A stretch of 64,000 nt of DNA from Pseudomonas mandelii (GTDB lineage: Bacteria; Pseudomonadota; Gammaproteobacteria; Pseudomonadales; Pseudomonadaceae). The stretch covers positions 124,001 to 188,000 of the forward strand of contig NZ_JAMYDU010000002.1 of the NCBI RefSeq assembly GCF_024138395.1. Reading direction: 5' to 3'. The notes beneath the pieces were generated by a model. The model was not told where the DNA came from, did not search any database, and saw only the letters and a program-made list of their open reading frames with translations. A program made the translations under genes and the position numbers. Numbering within the stretch: the first letter of the stretch is position 1; every line of letters begins with the position of its first letter. Of this stretch, positions 1 through 8,407 are shown in pieces.

Positions 1-2
1 CC

Positions 3-605
3 TTTTGCGTGACTTTCCGCGAGGTAGAAGACGCCACGCTAGTGCTCAAGCTGACGCATCACAATGCCGAAGAAGCGCTGACCGATATCCTTCACCACTT
101 GTACAAAAACCAGTCCTACCGCTGCCGTATCGTGTTGATTTACGGCTACCTCGCGGATGCGGACTACGAACGTCTGGTGCAGGCCACGAGTTACGTGGTG
201 AATACGTCCTACGGCGAAGGCCAGTGCCTGCCCCTGATGGAATTCATGTCATGCGGCAAGCCGGCAGTGGCGCCGCGCACCACGGCGATGATCGATTATC
301 TGGATGCGGACAATGCTTTCCTCATCGACTCCACGGATGAGCTGACGGCCTGGCCCCACGACCCGCGCAAGGCGTTTCGCACCCTGCGTTACATCACCAA
401 CTGGGCCTCGTTATGCACGGCCTATCGGGCCAGCTATGACGTGGCCCAAAACGACCCGCAACGCTACGCAGGAATGTCCGCCCACGCGGTGACCAGCCTG
501 CAAAACTTCTGCAGCCAGGCAACCGCTGAACAGCGTCTGAAAGAATTCCTTGCACGGCTATTCGAAACCCGCGCTGCGTCAGCCGTGGAAACCCCTCAGG
601 GATGA
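3..605 (+). CDS. Glycosyltransferase, C-terminal part (gene starts before the window)
   Basis: This is the C-terminal ~200 residues of a GT-B fold glycosyltransferase (family 1/4 type). The frame is open to the left edge, so the start lies outside. The nucleotide-sugar binding signature is visible as YGEGQCLPLMEFMSCGKPAV, an acidic-x7-acidic motif followed by the conserved G-x-P of these enzymes. It would transfer a sugar from an activated donor to a surface glycan at the cytoplasmic face. The last codon overlaps the next gene's start (ATGA), so it is translationally coupled to the methyltransferase and acyltransferase genes that follow, which fits an O-antigen or exopolysaccharide decoration operon. 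Donor and acceptor cannot be read from the sequence. Confidence 0.8.
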   Translation, partial: FCVTFREVEDATLVLKLTHHNAEEALTDILHHLYKNQSYRCRIVLIYGYLADADYERLVQATSYVVNTSYGEGQCLPLMEFMSCGKPAVAPRTTAMIDYLDADNAFLIDSTDELTAWPHDPRKAFRTLRYITNWASLCTAYRASYDVAQNDPQRYAGMSAHAVTSLQNFCSQATAEQRLKEFLARLFETRAASAVETPQG

Positions 606-1495
606 TCCGCGCATTGATGAGGCGGCTGCGTCCAGTGGCGGAACCCAAACCTGTGCCTGCACCGGTTGCGCAAGCCAGCGTGTCACCGCGCGATGTCGGC
701 TTGCACGACGCCATGCTCGATGGCTGGTTTTCGGGCGACAGCGGCGAATTGCTCAAGGGCTTTGCAATTACCGCGGACGACACCTTGCTGGATGTCGGTT
801 GCGGTGAGGGTGTTGCGACGCTGTTTGCGGTGCGTCAGGGTGCCTCAGTGATTTTCACTGACAGTGAACACGACAAGGTCCGAGACCTGGCCCGGCAGGT
901 GGACGCGCAGACGGACAAGCCAAGCCTGGGGCTGGTCAGCAATAGCCTGCCGTTGCCGCTGGCCGATGGCTGCGCGAGCAAAGTTGTGTGCATGGAAGTG
1001 CTCGAACACATCGATCAGCCCGAGCTGTTCATGGCCGAGTTGGTGCGCATGGGCCGTCCGGGTGCGCAGTATCTGCTGAGCGTGCCGGCGCCGGTGGGCG
1101 AGCATTTGCAACAGGGCATCGCCCCGGCCAGTTATTTCCAGTCGCCCAATCACGTACAGATTTTTACCCCGGAACGCTTCGCCGCGCTGGTGGAGGACGC
1201 CGGTCTGGTGATCGAGCATCGCCAGGCCAGCGGGTTTTTCTGGGTGATGGGCATGATTTTCTTCTGGGCCAGCGAGCGCGCGGCCGGGCGCGATCTGGGC
1301 GGCGCGGTGCGTGACCGGATTCAGGCGCCGTACCCGCCGCTGATGGAGAGTTGGGCGAAAACCTGGCAAGACCTGCTGGCGCAACCCAATGGGCTGGCGA
1401 TCAAGCAAATGCTCGATCAGTTCATGCCCAAGAGCCAGGTGATCATTGCGCGCAAACCAATGACCAGCGGCTCAAAGGCCGGGACTGCGCAATGA
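602..1495 (+). CDS. Class I SAM-dependent methyltransferase (first of two paralogues)
   Basis: A 297-residue SAM methyltransferase. Motif I is LLDVGCGEG near residue 63, and the post-I region and MEVLEHIDQPELF follow in the order usual for the Methyltransf_11 type. ATG overlaps the upstream stop (ATGA), and its own stop overlaps the acyltransferase start in the same way, so the genes form one coupled operon. It is clearly paralogous to the methyltransferase at 2640-3476: both have HDAML-GWF before motif I, both have the VLSVP/LLSVP-type strand, and both end in KSQVIIARKP. It probably methylates a sugar or capping group of the polymer assembled by the neighbouring glycosyltransferase. The substrate is unknown. 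Confidence 0.82.
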   Translation: MIRALMRRLRPVAEPKPVPAPVAQASVSPRDVGLHDAMLDGWFSGDSGELLKGFAITADDTLLDVGCGEGVATLFAVRQGASVIFTDSEHDKVRDLARQVDAQTDKPSLGLVSNSLPLPLADGCASKVVCMEVLEHIDQPELFMAELVRMGRPGAQYLLSVPAPVGEHLQQGIAPASYFQSPNHVQIFTPERFAALVEDAGLVIEHRQASGFFWVMGMIFFWASERAAGRDLGGAVRDRIQAPYPPLMESWAKTWQDLLAQPNGLAIKQMLDQFMPKSQVIIARKPMTSGSKAGTAQ

Positions 1496-2646
1496 GTAGT
1501 CGACGGATTCTCGACATCGAGTTGTTGCGCGGGATCGCTGTGCTTGGCGTGCTGGTGCATCACCTGCAAACCATGCCATTTCCGGGTGGGCTGCCGGGTT
1601 TCGAATCGGGCACGGCCCACGGGCAATTCTGGTGGGGTGTGGACCTGTTTTTTGTCATCTCCGGGTTTGTCATCGCCCGAGGCTTGATTCCGCTGCTGCG
1701 TGGTTGCCAGACACCGCAAGCCTTCTGGCAGGAAACCCGCGATTTCTGGATTCGCCGGGCCTTTCGTCTATTGCCCTCCGCGTGGTTATGGCTGCTGCTG
1801 ATGTTGTCGGGCGCACTGTTTTTCAATCATTCAGGCGCCTTTGGCACGGTGCAGGCCAATCTGCAGGCGACGCTGGCGGGCTTTCTGCAGTTTGCCAATT
1901 TCCGCTTTGCCGAAAGCTTCATGCGCTTCGAATACGGTGCCAGCTTCGTTTACTGGAGCCTGTCCCTTGAAGAGCAGTTCTACCTGTTGCTGCCGTTACT
2001 GATCCTCGTCTGCCGCAAGCGGTTGGTGTGGGTGTTGCTGGCCTTGGTTGCCGTGCAGCTGTTCACTTGGCGTTCAGCGCTGTTGATGAGTATCAGGACC
2101 GACGCACTGGCACTGGGCGTGTTGCTGGCGATGTGGAGCTCGAGGCCGAGCTTTCTGGCCTGGGAGCCGCGATTGTTGTGCCGTCGTTGGTCAGGCCCGT
2201 TGATACTGATCAGCCTGGGGGCTGCATTGAGTGTCCTGGCGAGCGCCCCGTTCAATCTGGCGAACTATCGGATCGGGGCGATTGGGATGTTGTGTGCGGT
2301 GCTGGTCTGGATCGCTTCCTACAATCGCGATTATCTGCTGCCCAAAGGCAAGCTCAAGCAAACACTGGTTTGGCTGGGCGCCCGCTCTTACGGGATTTAC
2401 CTGATACACATCCCTGCGTTTTTTGTCATACGCGAAGGCTGGTTTCGTTTCGCGCCTGCCGGTTCGCAGGACGTGGCGATGCAGCCGGCACTGGCGCTGT
2501 TTTGCGCCATGACCCTGATCGTGCTGCTGAGCGAACTCAACTACCGATTCATCGAGCTGCCCATGCGCAACCGGGGTGCCCATCTGGTGCAACGCTTGCG
2601 TATGTCCCGATCAGCCCTTCCATCCTCTGGAGCCACCTCATGCTGA
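1492..2646 (+). CDS. Acyltransferase family 3 membrane protein
   Basis: 384 residues. The ATG at 1492 is chosen because it overlaps the upstream stop as ATGA and starts right before the family's N-terminal signature (LDIELLRGIAVLGVLVHH). Other family marks are GVDLFFVISGFVI (residues ~45-60) and the YWSLSLEEQFYLLLP segment (~140-155). About ten hydrophobic helices are present. Acyltransferase_3 (OafA/NodX-like) proteins move acetyl or other acyl groups from the cytoplasm onto sugars of O-antigen, Nod factor or exopolysaccharide. It sits between two paralogous methyltransferases, so the operon appears to both O-acylate and methylate a surface glycan. The transferred group is not predictable. 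Confidence 0.85.
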   Translation: MSSRRILDIELLRGIAVLGVLVHHLQTMPFPGGLPGFESGTAHGQFWWGVDLFFVISGFVIARGLIPLLRGCQTPQAFWQETRDFWIRRAFRLLPSAWLWLLLMLSGALFFNHSGAFGTVQANLQATLAGFLQFANFRFAESFMRFEYGASFVYWSLSLEEQFYLLLPLLILVCRKRLVWVLLALVAVQLFTWRSALLMSIRTDALALGVLLAMWSSRPSFLAWEPRLLCRRWSGPLILISLGAALSVLASAPFNLANYRIGAIGMLCAVLVWIASYNRDYLLPKGKLKQTLVWLGARSYGIYLIHIPAFFVIREGWFRFAPAGSQDVAMQPALALFCAMTLIVLLSELNYRFIELPMRNRGAHLVQRLRMSRSALPSSGATSC

Positions 2647-3476
2647 GCCTTTTGAAGAAACTCACGACGGGCACGTCCGTTGCCGCGAAGCCGCTGACGC
2701 CGGCACCCTCGGTTGCCGACAAAGTCGACCCGTACATGCTCGGCCTGCACGATGCGATGCTCAGCGGCTGGTTCAATCAGCAAACCGGCGAGCTGTTCAC
2801 CGGGTTCCCGGTCAGCCCTGAGGACACGCTGCTGGACGTGGGCTGCGGTGACGGTGGCAACGTGCATTTCTGCGGCATGCGCGGGGCGAAGATCATCATT
2901 GCCGACATTGACGCCGCCAAGGTCGAAGCGACTCGTCAGCGCCTGAGCGACACGCCGGCGCGGGGCGTCGAGTGCCACGTCACGGACTGTAATCCGCTGC
3001 CGATTGCCGATGCGACCGCGACCCGGGTGGTGTCCACTGAAGTTATCGAACACGTCGACGATCCGGCGCAATTTCTAGCCGAACTGGTGCGGGTCGGCAA
3101 GCCTGGGGCGCTGTATTTGCTCAGCGTTCCGCACCCGAGTTCCGAAGACCTGCAAAAAGACATCGCCGCGCCGGAGTATTTCCAGAAGCCCAACCACATT
3201 CGTATCATCAGCGAAGAGCAGTTCAAGGCAATGGTCAGCGACGCCGGCCTGGAAGTCATCAGCCATAGCCAGTACGGATTCTATTGGTCGATGTGGATGC
3301 TGTTGTTCTGGGAAGCCAAGGTCGATTTCAGCAACGCCGACCACCCGTTGCTCAACCATTGGGCCGACACCTGGCAGGCCGTTCTGTCCTCGCCACGGGG
3401 TGCGCAGATCAAACAGGCGCTGGATGCAGTGGTGGCGAAAAGTCAGGTGATCATTGCCCGCAAGCCGATTATGTAG
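2640..3476 (+). CDS. Class I SAM-dependent methyltransferase (second paralogue)
   Basis: 278 residues. The ATG at 2640 overlaps the acyltransferase stop by seven bases, and no better start lies upstream inside that gene. Motif I is LLDVGCGDGG, followed by an acidic strand (IIIADID) for the SAM ribose and STEVIEHVDDPAQF. Sequence and ending (KSQVIIARKPIM) mark it as a duplicate of the gene at 602-1495. The two copies differ most in the region before motif I and around residue 215, where substrate contacts often lie, so they may act on different positions or sugars. It is the last gene of the operon; a REP-type inverted repeat follows. Confidence 0.82.
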   Translation: MLSLLKKLTTGTSVAAKPLTPAPSVADKVDPYMLGLHDAMLSGWFNQQTGELFTGFPVSPEDTLLDVGCGDGGNVHFCGMRGAKIIIADIDAAKVEATRQRLSDTPARGVECHVTDCNPLPIADATATRVVSTEVIEHVDDPAQFLAELVRVGKPGALYLLSVPHPSSEDLQKDIAAPEYFQKPNHIRIISEEQFKAMVSDAGLEVISHSQYGFYWSMWMLLFWEAKVDFSNADHPLLNHWADTWQAVLSSPRGAQIKQALDAVVAKSQVIIARKPIM

Positions 3477-3552
3477 GAGCCAGCGGTGCGGCGATCCGAC
3501 TTACCGGCGAAGGCGTCCTTAAGTGCGCTTTCGCCGGCAAGCCTCAATGCCG

Positions 3553-3679
3553 GTCAGTTAAGCGAAATTTCTGTAGGAGCGAGGCTTGCCCGCGAAGAAT
3601 GCACCGCGGTTTTTCAGGTATTACGCGTCATCGTTCTTCGCGGGCAAGCCTCGCTCCTACAGATTTCGCCTTAACTGAC
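3553..3679. repeat. REP-type inverted pair (long arms)
   Basis: Two copies of the REP core GCGAGGCTTGCCCGCGAA face each other (3553-3599 and 3634-3679). The complementarity extends beyond the core on both sides (GTCAGTTAAG ... CTTAACTGAC), giving ~46-bp arms. It lies between the methyltransferase gene and the next operon. Such BIME-like pairs in Pseudomonas often stabilise or terminate transcripts. Confidence 0.85.
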
Positions 3680-3765
3680 AGGCATTACGGCAAGCCTGGC
3701 TCCTACGCAAAGCAGTTCACTCTGCATTACCCTGTAGCCCTGTGTTTTTAGGGATCAGGGATGTC

Positions 3766-4962
3766 ATGTCGTTCTTCATTCGCCTCTCGGCCTTGCTCGC
3801 CGCATTGCTGCTGCTCAACGGTTGCGAGCGACCGGACGCACCGCCGCTCGATCAGCAACTCTATGTCTGGCAACGCCAATGGACATCGGCCCATGACGCC
3901 GCGCTACGCGACAGCCGCGCCGATTTCTCGACCTTGCGCGTGCTGGCCTTGCAGGCATTTGCGCAGGCCGGCTGGAGCCGGGCGCGAATCGATTCGGCGC
4001 TGCTCAAGCGTGATGGCCGGCCGCTGATTGCAGTGATTCGTCTGGATGGCCAGCTCCCGGGGCTGGATCAGGACGAGGTCACGGCGCACATCCAGCAGGT
4101 GCTCAGCGATTGGCAAGGGCAGGGGCTGATTCTCTCCGGCGTGGAAATCGACCACGATGCGGGCAACGCCCGGCTACCGGCCTACCGCGAATTCCTCACG
4201 CATTTACGTGCTGTTCTGCCGGCGTCCTTGCCACTGAGCATCACCGCGTTGCCGGCTTGGCTCGACAGCCCCGAATTGCCGGCGCTGCTGACGGCGGTCG
4301 ACAGCAGCGTATTGCAGGTGCACGCGGTGAGCGATCCACGGCGTGGGCTGTTCGACGCGGATCAGGCCCGGCAATGGGCCAAGGCCTGGAGTCGCATTAC
4401 CCCGAAACCGTTTTATCTGGCGCTGCCGGCTTATGGCGTGGCGCTGTTGCCGGGGGGCGATGGCGCGCCGGTCGTGGAAAGCGAAGTGTCTATCGACCGG
4501 GGGGGCGATCGTCGGGAATTACTGGCGGATCCGCTGCAACTGAGCAAACTCGGCGCCGAGTTACGCGCTGATCCTCCGGCTCATCTGGCCGGGCTGATCT
4601 GGTTTCGCCTGCCGCTGGCCAATGATCGCAGGGCCTGGAGCCTGACGACGCTAATCGCTGTGGCGCGTGGCGATACGCTCGATAGCCTCGTGGGGCTGAA
4701 GCTCTCGGCGCAGGACGGCCTCTACGACATCAGCGTCAACAATCAAGGCAACCTCGACAGCGCCTGGCCCGAACGCCTGACCTTGGCGGTGCGGGGCTGC
4801 GACGGCGCCGATGCATTGGCCGGTTATGCATTGCAACAGCACCCGGATCTGCTTACCTTCACCCGCCTGCGCGAGGGTCGAATCCCCGCCGGCGGGCAGC
4901 GCGCCATCGGTTGGGCACGCTGCGCACATATTGATCAAGGAGGTTCGAATGTTCACCCGTAA
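3766..4962 (+). CDS. DUF3142-type putative lipoprotein
   Basis: 398 residues. The start at ATG 3766 is chosen over an in-frame codon 24 bases upstream because it has a CAGGG ribosome site five bases away and begins a clean lipoprotein signal peptide with lipobox LNGC (Cys20). The mature part resembles the DUF3142 family: an N-terminal region with LYVWQRQW, then alternating strand/helix segments that suggest a TIM-barrel-like fold (SGVEIDHDAGNARLPAYREF, FYLALPAYG). The function of the family is not established. Its 3' end overlaps the next gene by 14 bases, so the two form one unit, probably a periplasmic or outer-membrane pair. Confidence 0.7.
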   Translation: MSFFIRLSALLAALLLLNGCERPDAPPLDQQLYVWQRQWTSAHDAALRDSRADFSTLRVLALQAFAQAGWSRARIDSALLKRDGRPLIAVIRLDGQLPGLDQDEVTAHIQQVLSDWQGQGLILSGVEIDHDAGNARLPAYREFLTHLRAVLPASLPLSITALPAWLDSPELPALLTAVDSSVLQVHAVSDPRRGLFDADQARQWAKAWSRITPKPFYLALPAYGVALLPGGDGAPVVESEVSIDRGGDRRELLADPLQLSKLGAELRADPPAHLAGLIWFRLPLANDRRAWSLTTLIAVARGDTLDSLVGLKLSAQDGLYDISVNNQGNLDSAWPERLTLAVRGCDGADALAGYALQQHPDLLTFTRLREGRIPAGGQRAIGWARCAHIDQGGSNVHP

Positions 4963-7084
4963 CTGGCCCCGCCATGTGCTTTGCCTGAGCCTCAGCCTGC
5001 CGTTGGGTTCGGCGCTGGCCTGCGGGCCGGACTTCCCCATGCGCCTGCTGGACAACCGTGGCCAATCGCTGGCGGAACTGCCGGAAGGCAACTTCAACGT
5101 CGAGATCAACCGCCTCGGGCATGCCATCGCGGGACTGAAAAATGTCACCGCAGCCACCAACATTCCGGGCGACGGTTACGGCGATGCGCCCGATTACGCA
5201 GGTCAGCGCAACACCGCCGAACAGGCCGGTCTGACGCCTGAGCAGCAAGCGCTGGTGCAACAGCTGCGCAGCCTGACCGATGCCCATCAGGTTGAAGAGC
5301 AAGGCGCAAGCCTGCCGGCCGAGCACAGGTTCTATTTGGCGGGCGCTGTGGCGTTCAACGCCGGTGACCATGGCTTGGCCGCCGAGTACTTTCAGAAGGT
5401 GCTGGCGTTGCCGGCGGATCAACGTGCGTTGCGCAGTACCTGGGCGGCTTACTCGTTGGGACGGGCACTGTTTGCCATGAGTTCAGAGGCGGGTGCCGGT
5501 CCTGACCTGTTGGCTCAATCCCGAAAGGCTTTCGAGCAGACGCGCCAATTGAGCATCGATGGCTACAGCGACCCGCTGGAGCTGGGTGTTGCCAGCCTCG
5601 GCGAAGAAGCGCGAGTGGCCCGCACCGCTGGCGATTGGGACAGCGCTATCGAACTCTACGCCACGCAGAACCTCCACGGTTCAGCGGTGGGCTACAGCTC
5701 GTTGAAGTTGTTGATGGCTGATCTGATGACAATGCCCGACGATCAACTGGCCGTATTGCTCAAAGGCAAAGCGGTGCAGCAATTGGTGACGGCGTCATTG
5801 ATCAGTCGATTGGGCTGGTCATTCGGTGATCAACCGCCGAACGAACAGAAACTGATCAAGCTGCTGCAAAACAGCACTCGCGGCAGCCTGGATAACGCGG
5901 ATCGTCTGGCGGCGATGAATTATCAGCAGGGCGATTACGCCAGTGCCAAAGCCTTCCTCGAACACGCCGGTGACGGTGGTCTCGCGTGGTGGCTGCGGGC
6001 GAAACTGGCGTTGCGTGATGGCGACAAAATCGCTGCCGCCGCGGCGTATGCCAAGGCAGCCCAGGCCTTCCCGCAAAATGAGTCCTGGGGCGAACGTCGG
6101 ACTCCGGACTGGGACTACGAAACAGTGCAGCCCAAGTGCCGGGTCGACGGCGAAAGCGCGATTCTGGCCCTGCAACGCGGCGATTATCTGCAAGCCTTTG
6201 ATCAGCTCTATCGCAGCCAAAGCATTTACTGGTACGACGCGGCCACCATTGCCGAGCGGGTGCTGACCCTCGATGAACTCAAGCAGTACGTCGACACTCA
6301 GGTGCCTGCGCCGCCGGCTCTCAGCCAACAGGATCGCGACAATTATGTGCCGTTGCCGGTAGCCGCGAACCTGCGCAATTTGCTCGGGCGGCGCCTGCTG
6401 CGTGAAGAACGTTACGACGAAGCGCCGGCTTACTTCGATAATATCGATCTGCAAAACAAGGCTAAGGCGTATGGGCAGTTACGTCAGGAGGCGGACGCGG
6501 CTTGGTGGCCGACCAAACGTGCCGCGGCGTTGTTCAATGCCGCTGAGATGGCACGCCGATGGGGAATGGAGCTTCTCGGCTACGAAATGGCGCCGGATTA
6601 CGTCACGTTCGGCGGTAATTACAGCCTTGAGAGCCATGAGCTAAAGGTCGGCCCGTTAGTGGCTGAAGATGAAGTCCTGCGTCAGCAAGCCAGCGCCGCT
6701 CAACCCGATGAGCGCTATCACTATCGTTATGTCGCAACGGCTTTGGCCAGTCGTGCTGCCGATAATCTGCCTCATACCAGCCATGCTTTTGCGGCGGTGT
6801 TGTGTGCGGCGGCGGGGTGGAACACCAGCCTTGAAGAAGAAAGTGCCTTCTATCAACGCTATGTAAAAGAAGGGCCATACGTGGATTGGGCGGTGAACTT
6901 CGGTCATCAATGCCCTTATCCGGACTTTCAGAATGCCGACAAACGTTACGTTACCCAGGTGTTGAGTCCGGTCCGCTCGGTATTGCGACCCTACAAGAAA
7001 TCGCTGCAAGTGGGCGGTGTGGTGGTGTTTACAGCGCTGGCGCTGGTGCTGATCAACCGCCGGCAGCGCCAGGCACGACAGTAA
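4949..7084 (+). CDS. Exported TPR-like protein of unknown function, partner of the DUF3142 lipoprotein
   Basis: 711 residues. The start is fixed by a strong AGGAGG site 5 bases upstream of ATG 4949 and by a Sec signal peptide that begins there (cleavage expected after SALA, before CGPDF). The Cys right after the signal could also be lipidated. The body is helical with repeated pairs such as RFYLAGAVAFNAGDHGLAAE and RLAAMNYQQGDYASAKAFLE, which look like tetratricopeptide repeats. A single hydrophobic helix (VGGVVVFTALALVLI) and a basic tail close the protein. I do not recognise a named family; a scaffold role for the adjacent lipoprotein is inference. It ends one base before the convergent exporter gene. 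Confidence 0.65.
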   Translation: MFTRNWPRHVLCLSLSLPLGSALACGPDFPMRLLDNRGQSLAELPEGNFNVEINRLGHAIAGLKNVTAATNIPGDGYGDAPDYAGQRNTAEQAGLTPEQQALVQQLRSLTDAHQVEEQGASLPAEHRFYLAGAVAFNAGDHGLAAEYFQKVLALPADQRALRSTWAAYSLGRALFAMSSEAGAGPDLLAQSRKAFEQTRQLSIDGYSDPLELGVASLGEEARVARTAGDWDSAIELYATQNLHGSAVGYSSLKLLMADLMTMPDDQLAVLLKGKAVQQLVTASLISRLGWSFGDQPPNEQKLIKLLQNSTRGSLDNADRLAAMNYQQGDYASAKAFLEHAGDGGLAWWLRAKLALRDGDKIAAAAAYAKAAQAFPQNESWGERRTPDWDYETVQPKCRVDGESAILALQRGDYLQAFDQLYRSQSIYWYDAATIAERVLTLDELKQYVDTQVPAPPALSQQDRDNYVPLPVAANLRNLLGRRLLREERYDEAPAYFDNIDLQNKAKAYGQLRQEADAAWWPTKRAAALFNAAEMARRWGMELLGYEMAPDYVTFGGNYSLESHELKVGPLVAEDEVLRQQASAAQPDERYHYRYVATALASRAADNLPHTSHAFAAVLCAAAGWNTSLEEESAFYQRYVKEGPYVDWAVNFGHQCPYPDFQNADKRYVTQVLSPVRSVLRPYKKSLQVGGVVVFTALALVLINRRQRQARQ

Positions 7085-7726
7085 TTACGCCTGCTGCACA
7101 AAGGTCAGCCGCACCGCGAAGCCGATCAGCAGGCTGCCGAACAACCACTGCTGCACCCGCTGGGCCGATGGACTGCGTTGCAGCCAGCGGCCCAGTGCGG
7201 CGCCGACCAGCGCGTAGGCGCTGTCGAACAACAACCCGACACCGACCAGCATCACGCCCAGCGTCGCAAATTGCATGAGCACCGGCCCGGCATGCGGATC
7301 AATGAACTGCGGCAGCAGCACCGAGCAGAACAGCAGCGCCTTGGGGTTGAGCAGGTTGGTCAGCAAACCGCGCTGGATCGCCTCGCGCCAATGCGGTTTT
7401 TCAGTCGTGGCGCCTGCATCGTTCAAGCTCGGCAGCATCGTGGTGCGCAGGCAGTGAATGCCGATCCACAGCAGGTACGCCGCCCCTATCAGGCGTACCA
7501 CGTCAAAGGTCCAGGGCGCCGTCTTGAACAGCGCCGCCAAACCCAACGCCGCCAAGGCCACATGACAACCACGCGCCACACCCAGCCCCAACGCCGTGGC
7601 CAGCGCGGCGCCTTTGCCCTGACGCGCGCCGGTCTGCAATAGCAGAATCATGTCCGGGCCGGGCAACAGGTACACCACCGTAAGAGCCATGAAAAACAGC
7701 CAGAGTCCTGCCATGTTGCAACCCAT
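7085..7726 (-). CDS. LysE/RhtB family amino-acid exporter
   Basis: 213 residues with six hydrophobic segments and the family's N-terminal signature LPGPDMILLLQTGARQGK followed by a GxxxA-rich helix (residues ~10-55). LysE/RhtB carriers expel amino acids or derivatives by proton antiport across the inner membrane. The gene is divergent from an Lrp/AsnC regulator 133 bp away, the usual arrangement in which the regulator senses the exported amino acid. The 7726 ATG is used; an in-frame ATG at 7714 begins directly at the first helix and is equally plausible, as neither has a strong ribosome site. Its stop touches the stop of the upstream-facing gene with no gap. Confidence 0.87.
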   Translation of the reverse strand: MGCNMAGLWLFFMALTVVYLLPGPDMILLLQTGARQGKGAALATALGLGVARGCHVALAALGLAALFKTAPWTFDVVRLIGAAYLLWIGIHCLRTTMLPSLNDAGATTEKPHWREAIQRGLLTNLLNPKALLFCSVLLPQFIDPHAGPVLMQFATLGVMLVGVGLLFDSAYALVGAALGRWLQRSPSAQRVQQWLFGSLLIGFAVRLTFVQQA

Positions 7727-7859
7727 TCGTTGTCGATTTGGTGAGGTCAGTCTACGGCTGAGGTGCAGGGCAGGTGGTTGCGTAGTCAGCTTCTAAAGAC
7801 TCGATATTTGGCATAACCTGCCATTTTGTGATGAACGAACCATCGGGATCTGCCAAACC

Positions 7860-8333
7860 ATGAAACTGGACGCCTACGACCGCAAGATTCTCGCCGCGCT
7901 GCAACGGGACGGTCGCCTGAGCAACGTGCAATTGGCGGACGAGATTGGCCTGTCTGCCTCGCCCTGTTTGCGTCGGGTACGGATGCTGGAAGAGGCGGGA
8001 GTGATTCGCGGCTATCAGGCTAATCTGGATCGAGATGAAGTGGGCCTTGGGCTGACGGTGTTTGTCGGGGTCAAGGTTGAACGACACAACGATGAACAGG
8101 CCGAAGCGTTTCGCCTGGCCGTGACGGCATTGCCTGAGGTGATTTCGGCGTTCCTGGTGTCAGGAGAATCGGATTTTCTGCTGCAAGTGGTGGTGCCGGA
8201 TTTGCGCGCCTATGACCGTTTTCTCACCGGGCGACTGCTGAAGTTGCCGGGCGTGAGCGACATCCGCAGCAACTTTGCGATTCATACGGTGAAGACGCCG
8301 GGGGCGCTGCCGTTGGAGCATTTGCCGCTTTAG
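7860..8333 (+). CDS. Lrp/AsnC family transcriptional regulator
   Basis: 157 residues with the standard Lrp layout: an N-terminal winged helix-turn-helix (LDAYDRKILAALQRDGR, then LADEIGLSASPCLRRVRMLE, residues 3-45) and a C-terminal RAM ligand-binding domain (VFVGVKVE through SFLVSGESDFLL and the final DIRSNFAIHTVK). RAM domains bind amino acids and assemble dimers into octamers. Position divergent from a LysE-type exporter suggests that it controls that gene in response to the exported amino acid, as for other Lrp/exporter pairs. Which amino acid is involved cannot be read. Confidence 0.9.
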   Translation: MKLDAYDRKILAALQRDGRLSNVQLADEIGLSASPCLRRVRMLEEAGVIRGYQANLDRDEVGLGLTVFVGVKVERHNDEQAEAFRLAVTALPEVISAFLVSGESDFLLQVVVPDLRAYDRFLTGRLLKLPGVSDIRSNFAIHTVKTPGALPLEHLPL

Positions 8334-8343
8334 ACCGAGTTAG

Positions 8344-8374
8344 GATCGTTCCCATGCTCTGCGTGGGAACGATC
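8344..8374. terminator. Stem-loop between convergent genes
   Basis: A perfect 11-bp inverted repeat (GATCGTTCCCA ... TGGGAACGATC, 9-base loop) lies between the convergent Lrp and lpd genes. There is no U-run on either strand, so it may act as a transcript-end stabiliser rather than a classical intrinsic terminator. Confidence 0.55.
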
Positions 8375-8407
8375 AAGCGATAGACCAGCTGCCGCCAATC
8401 TCCGGCC

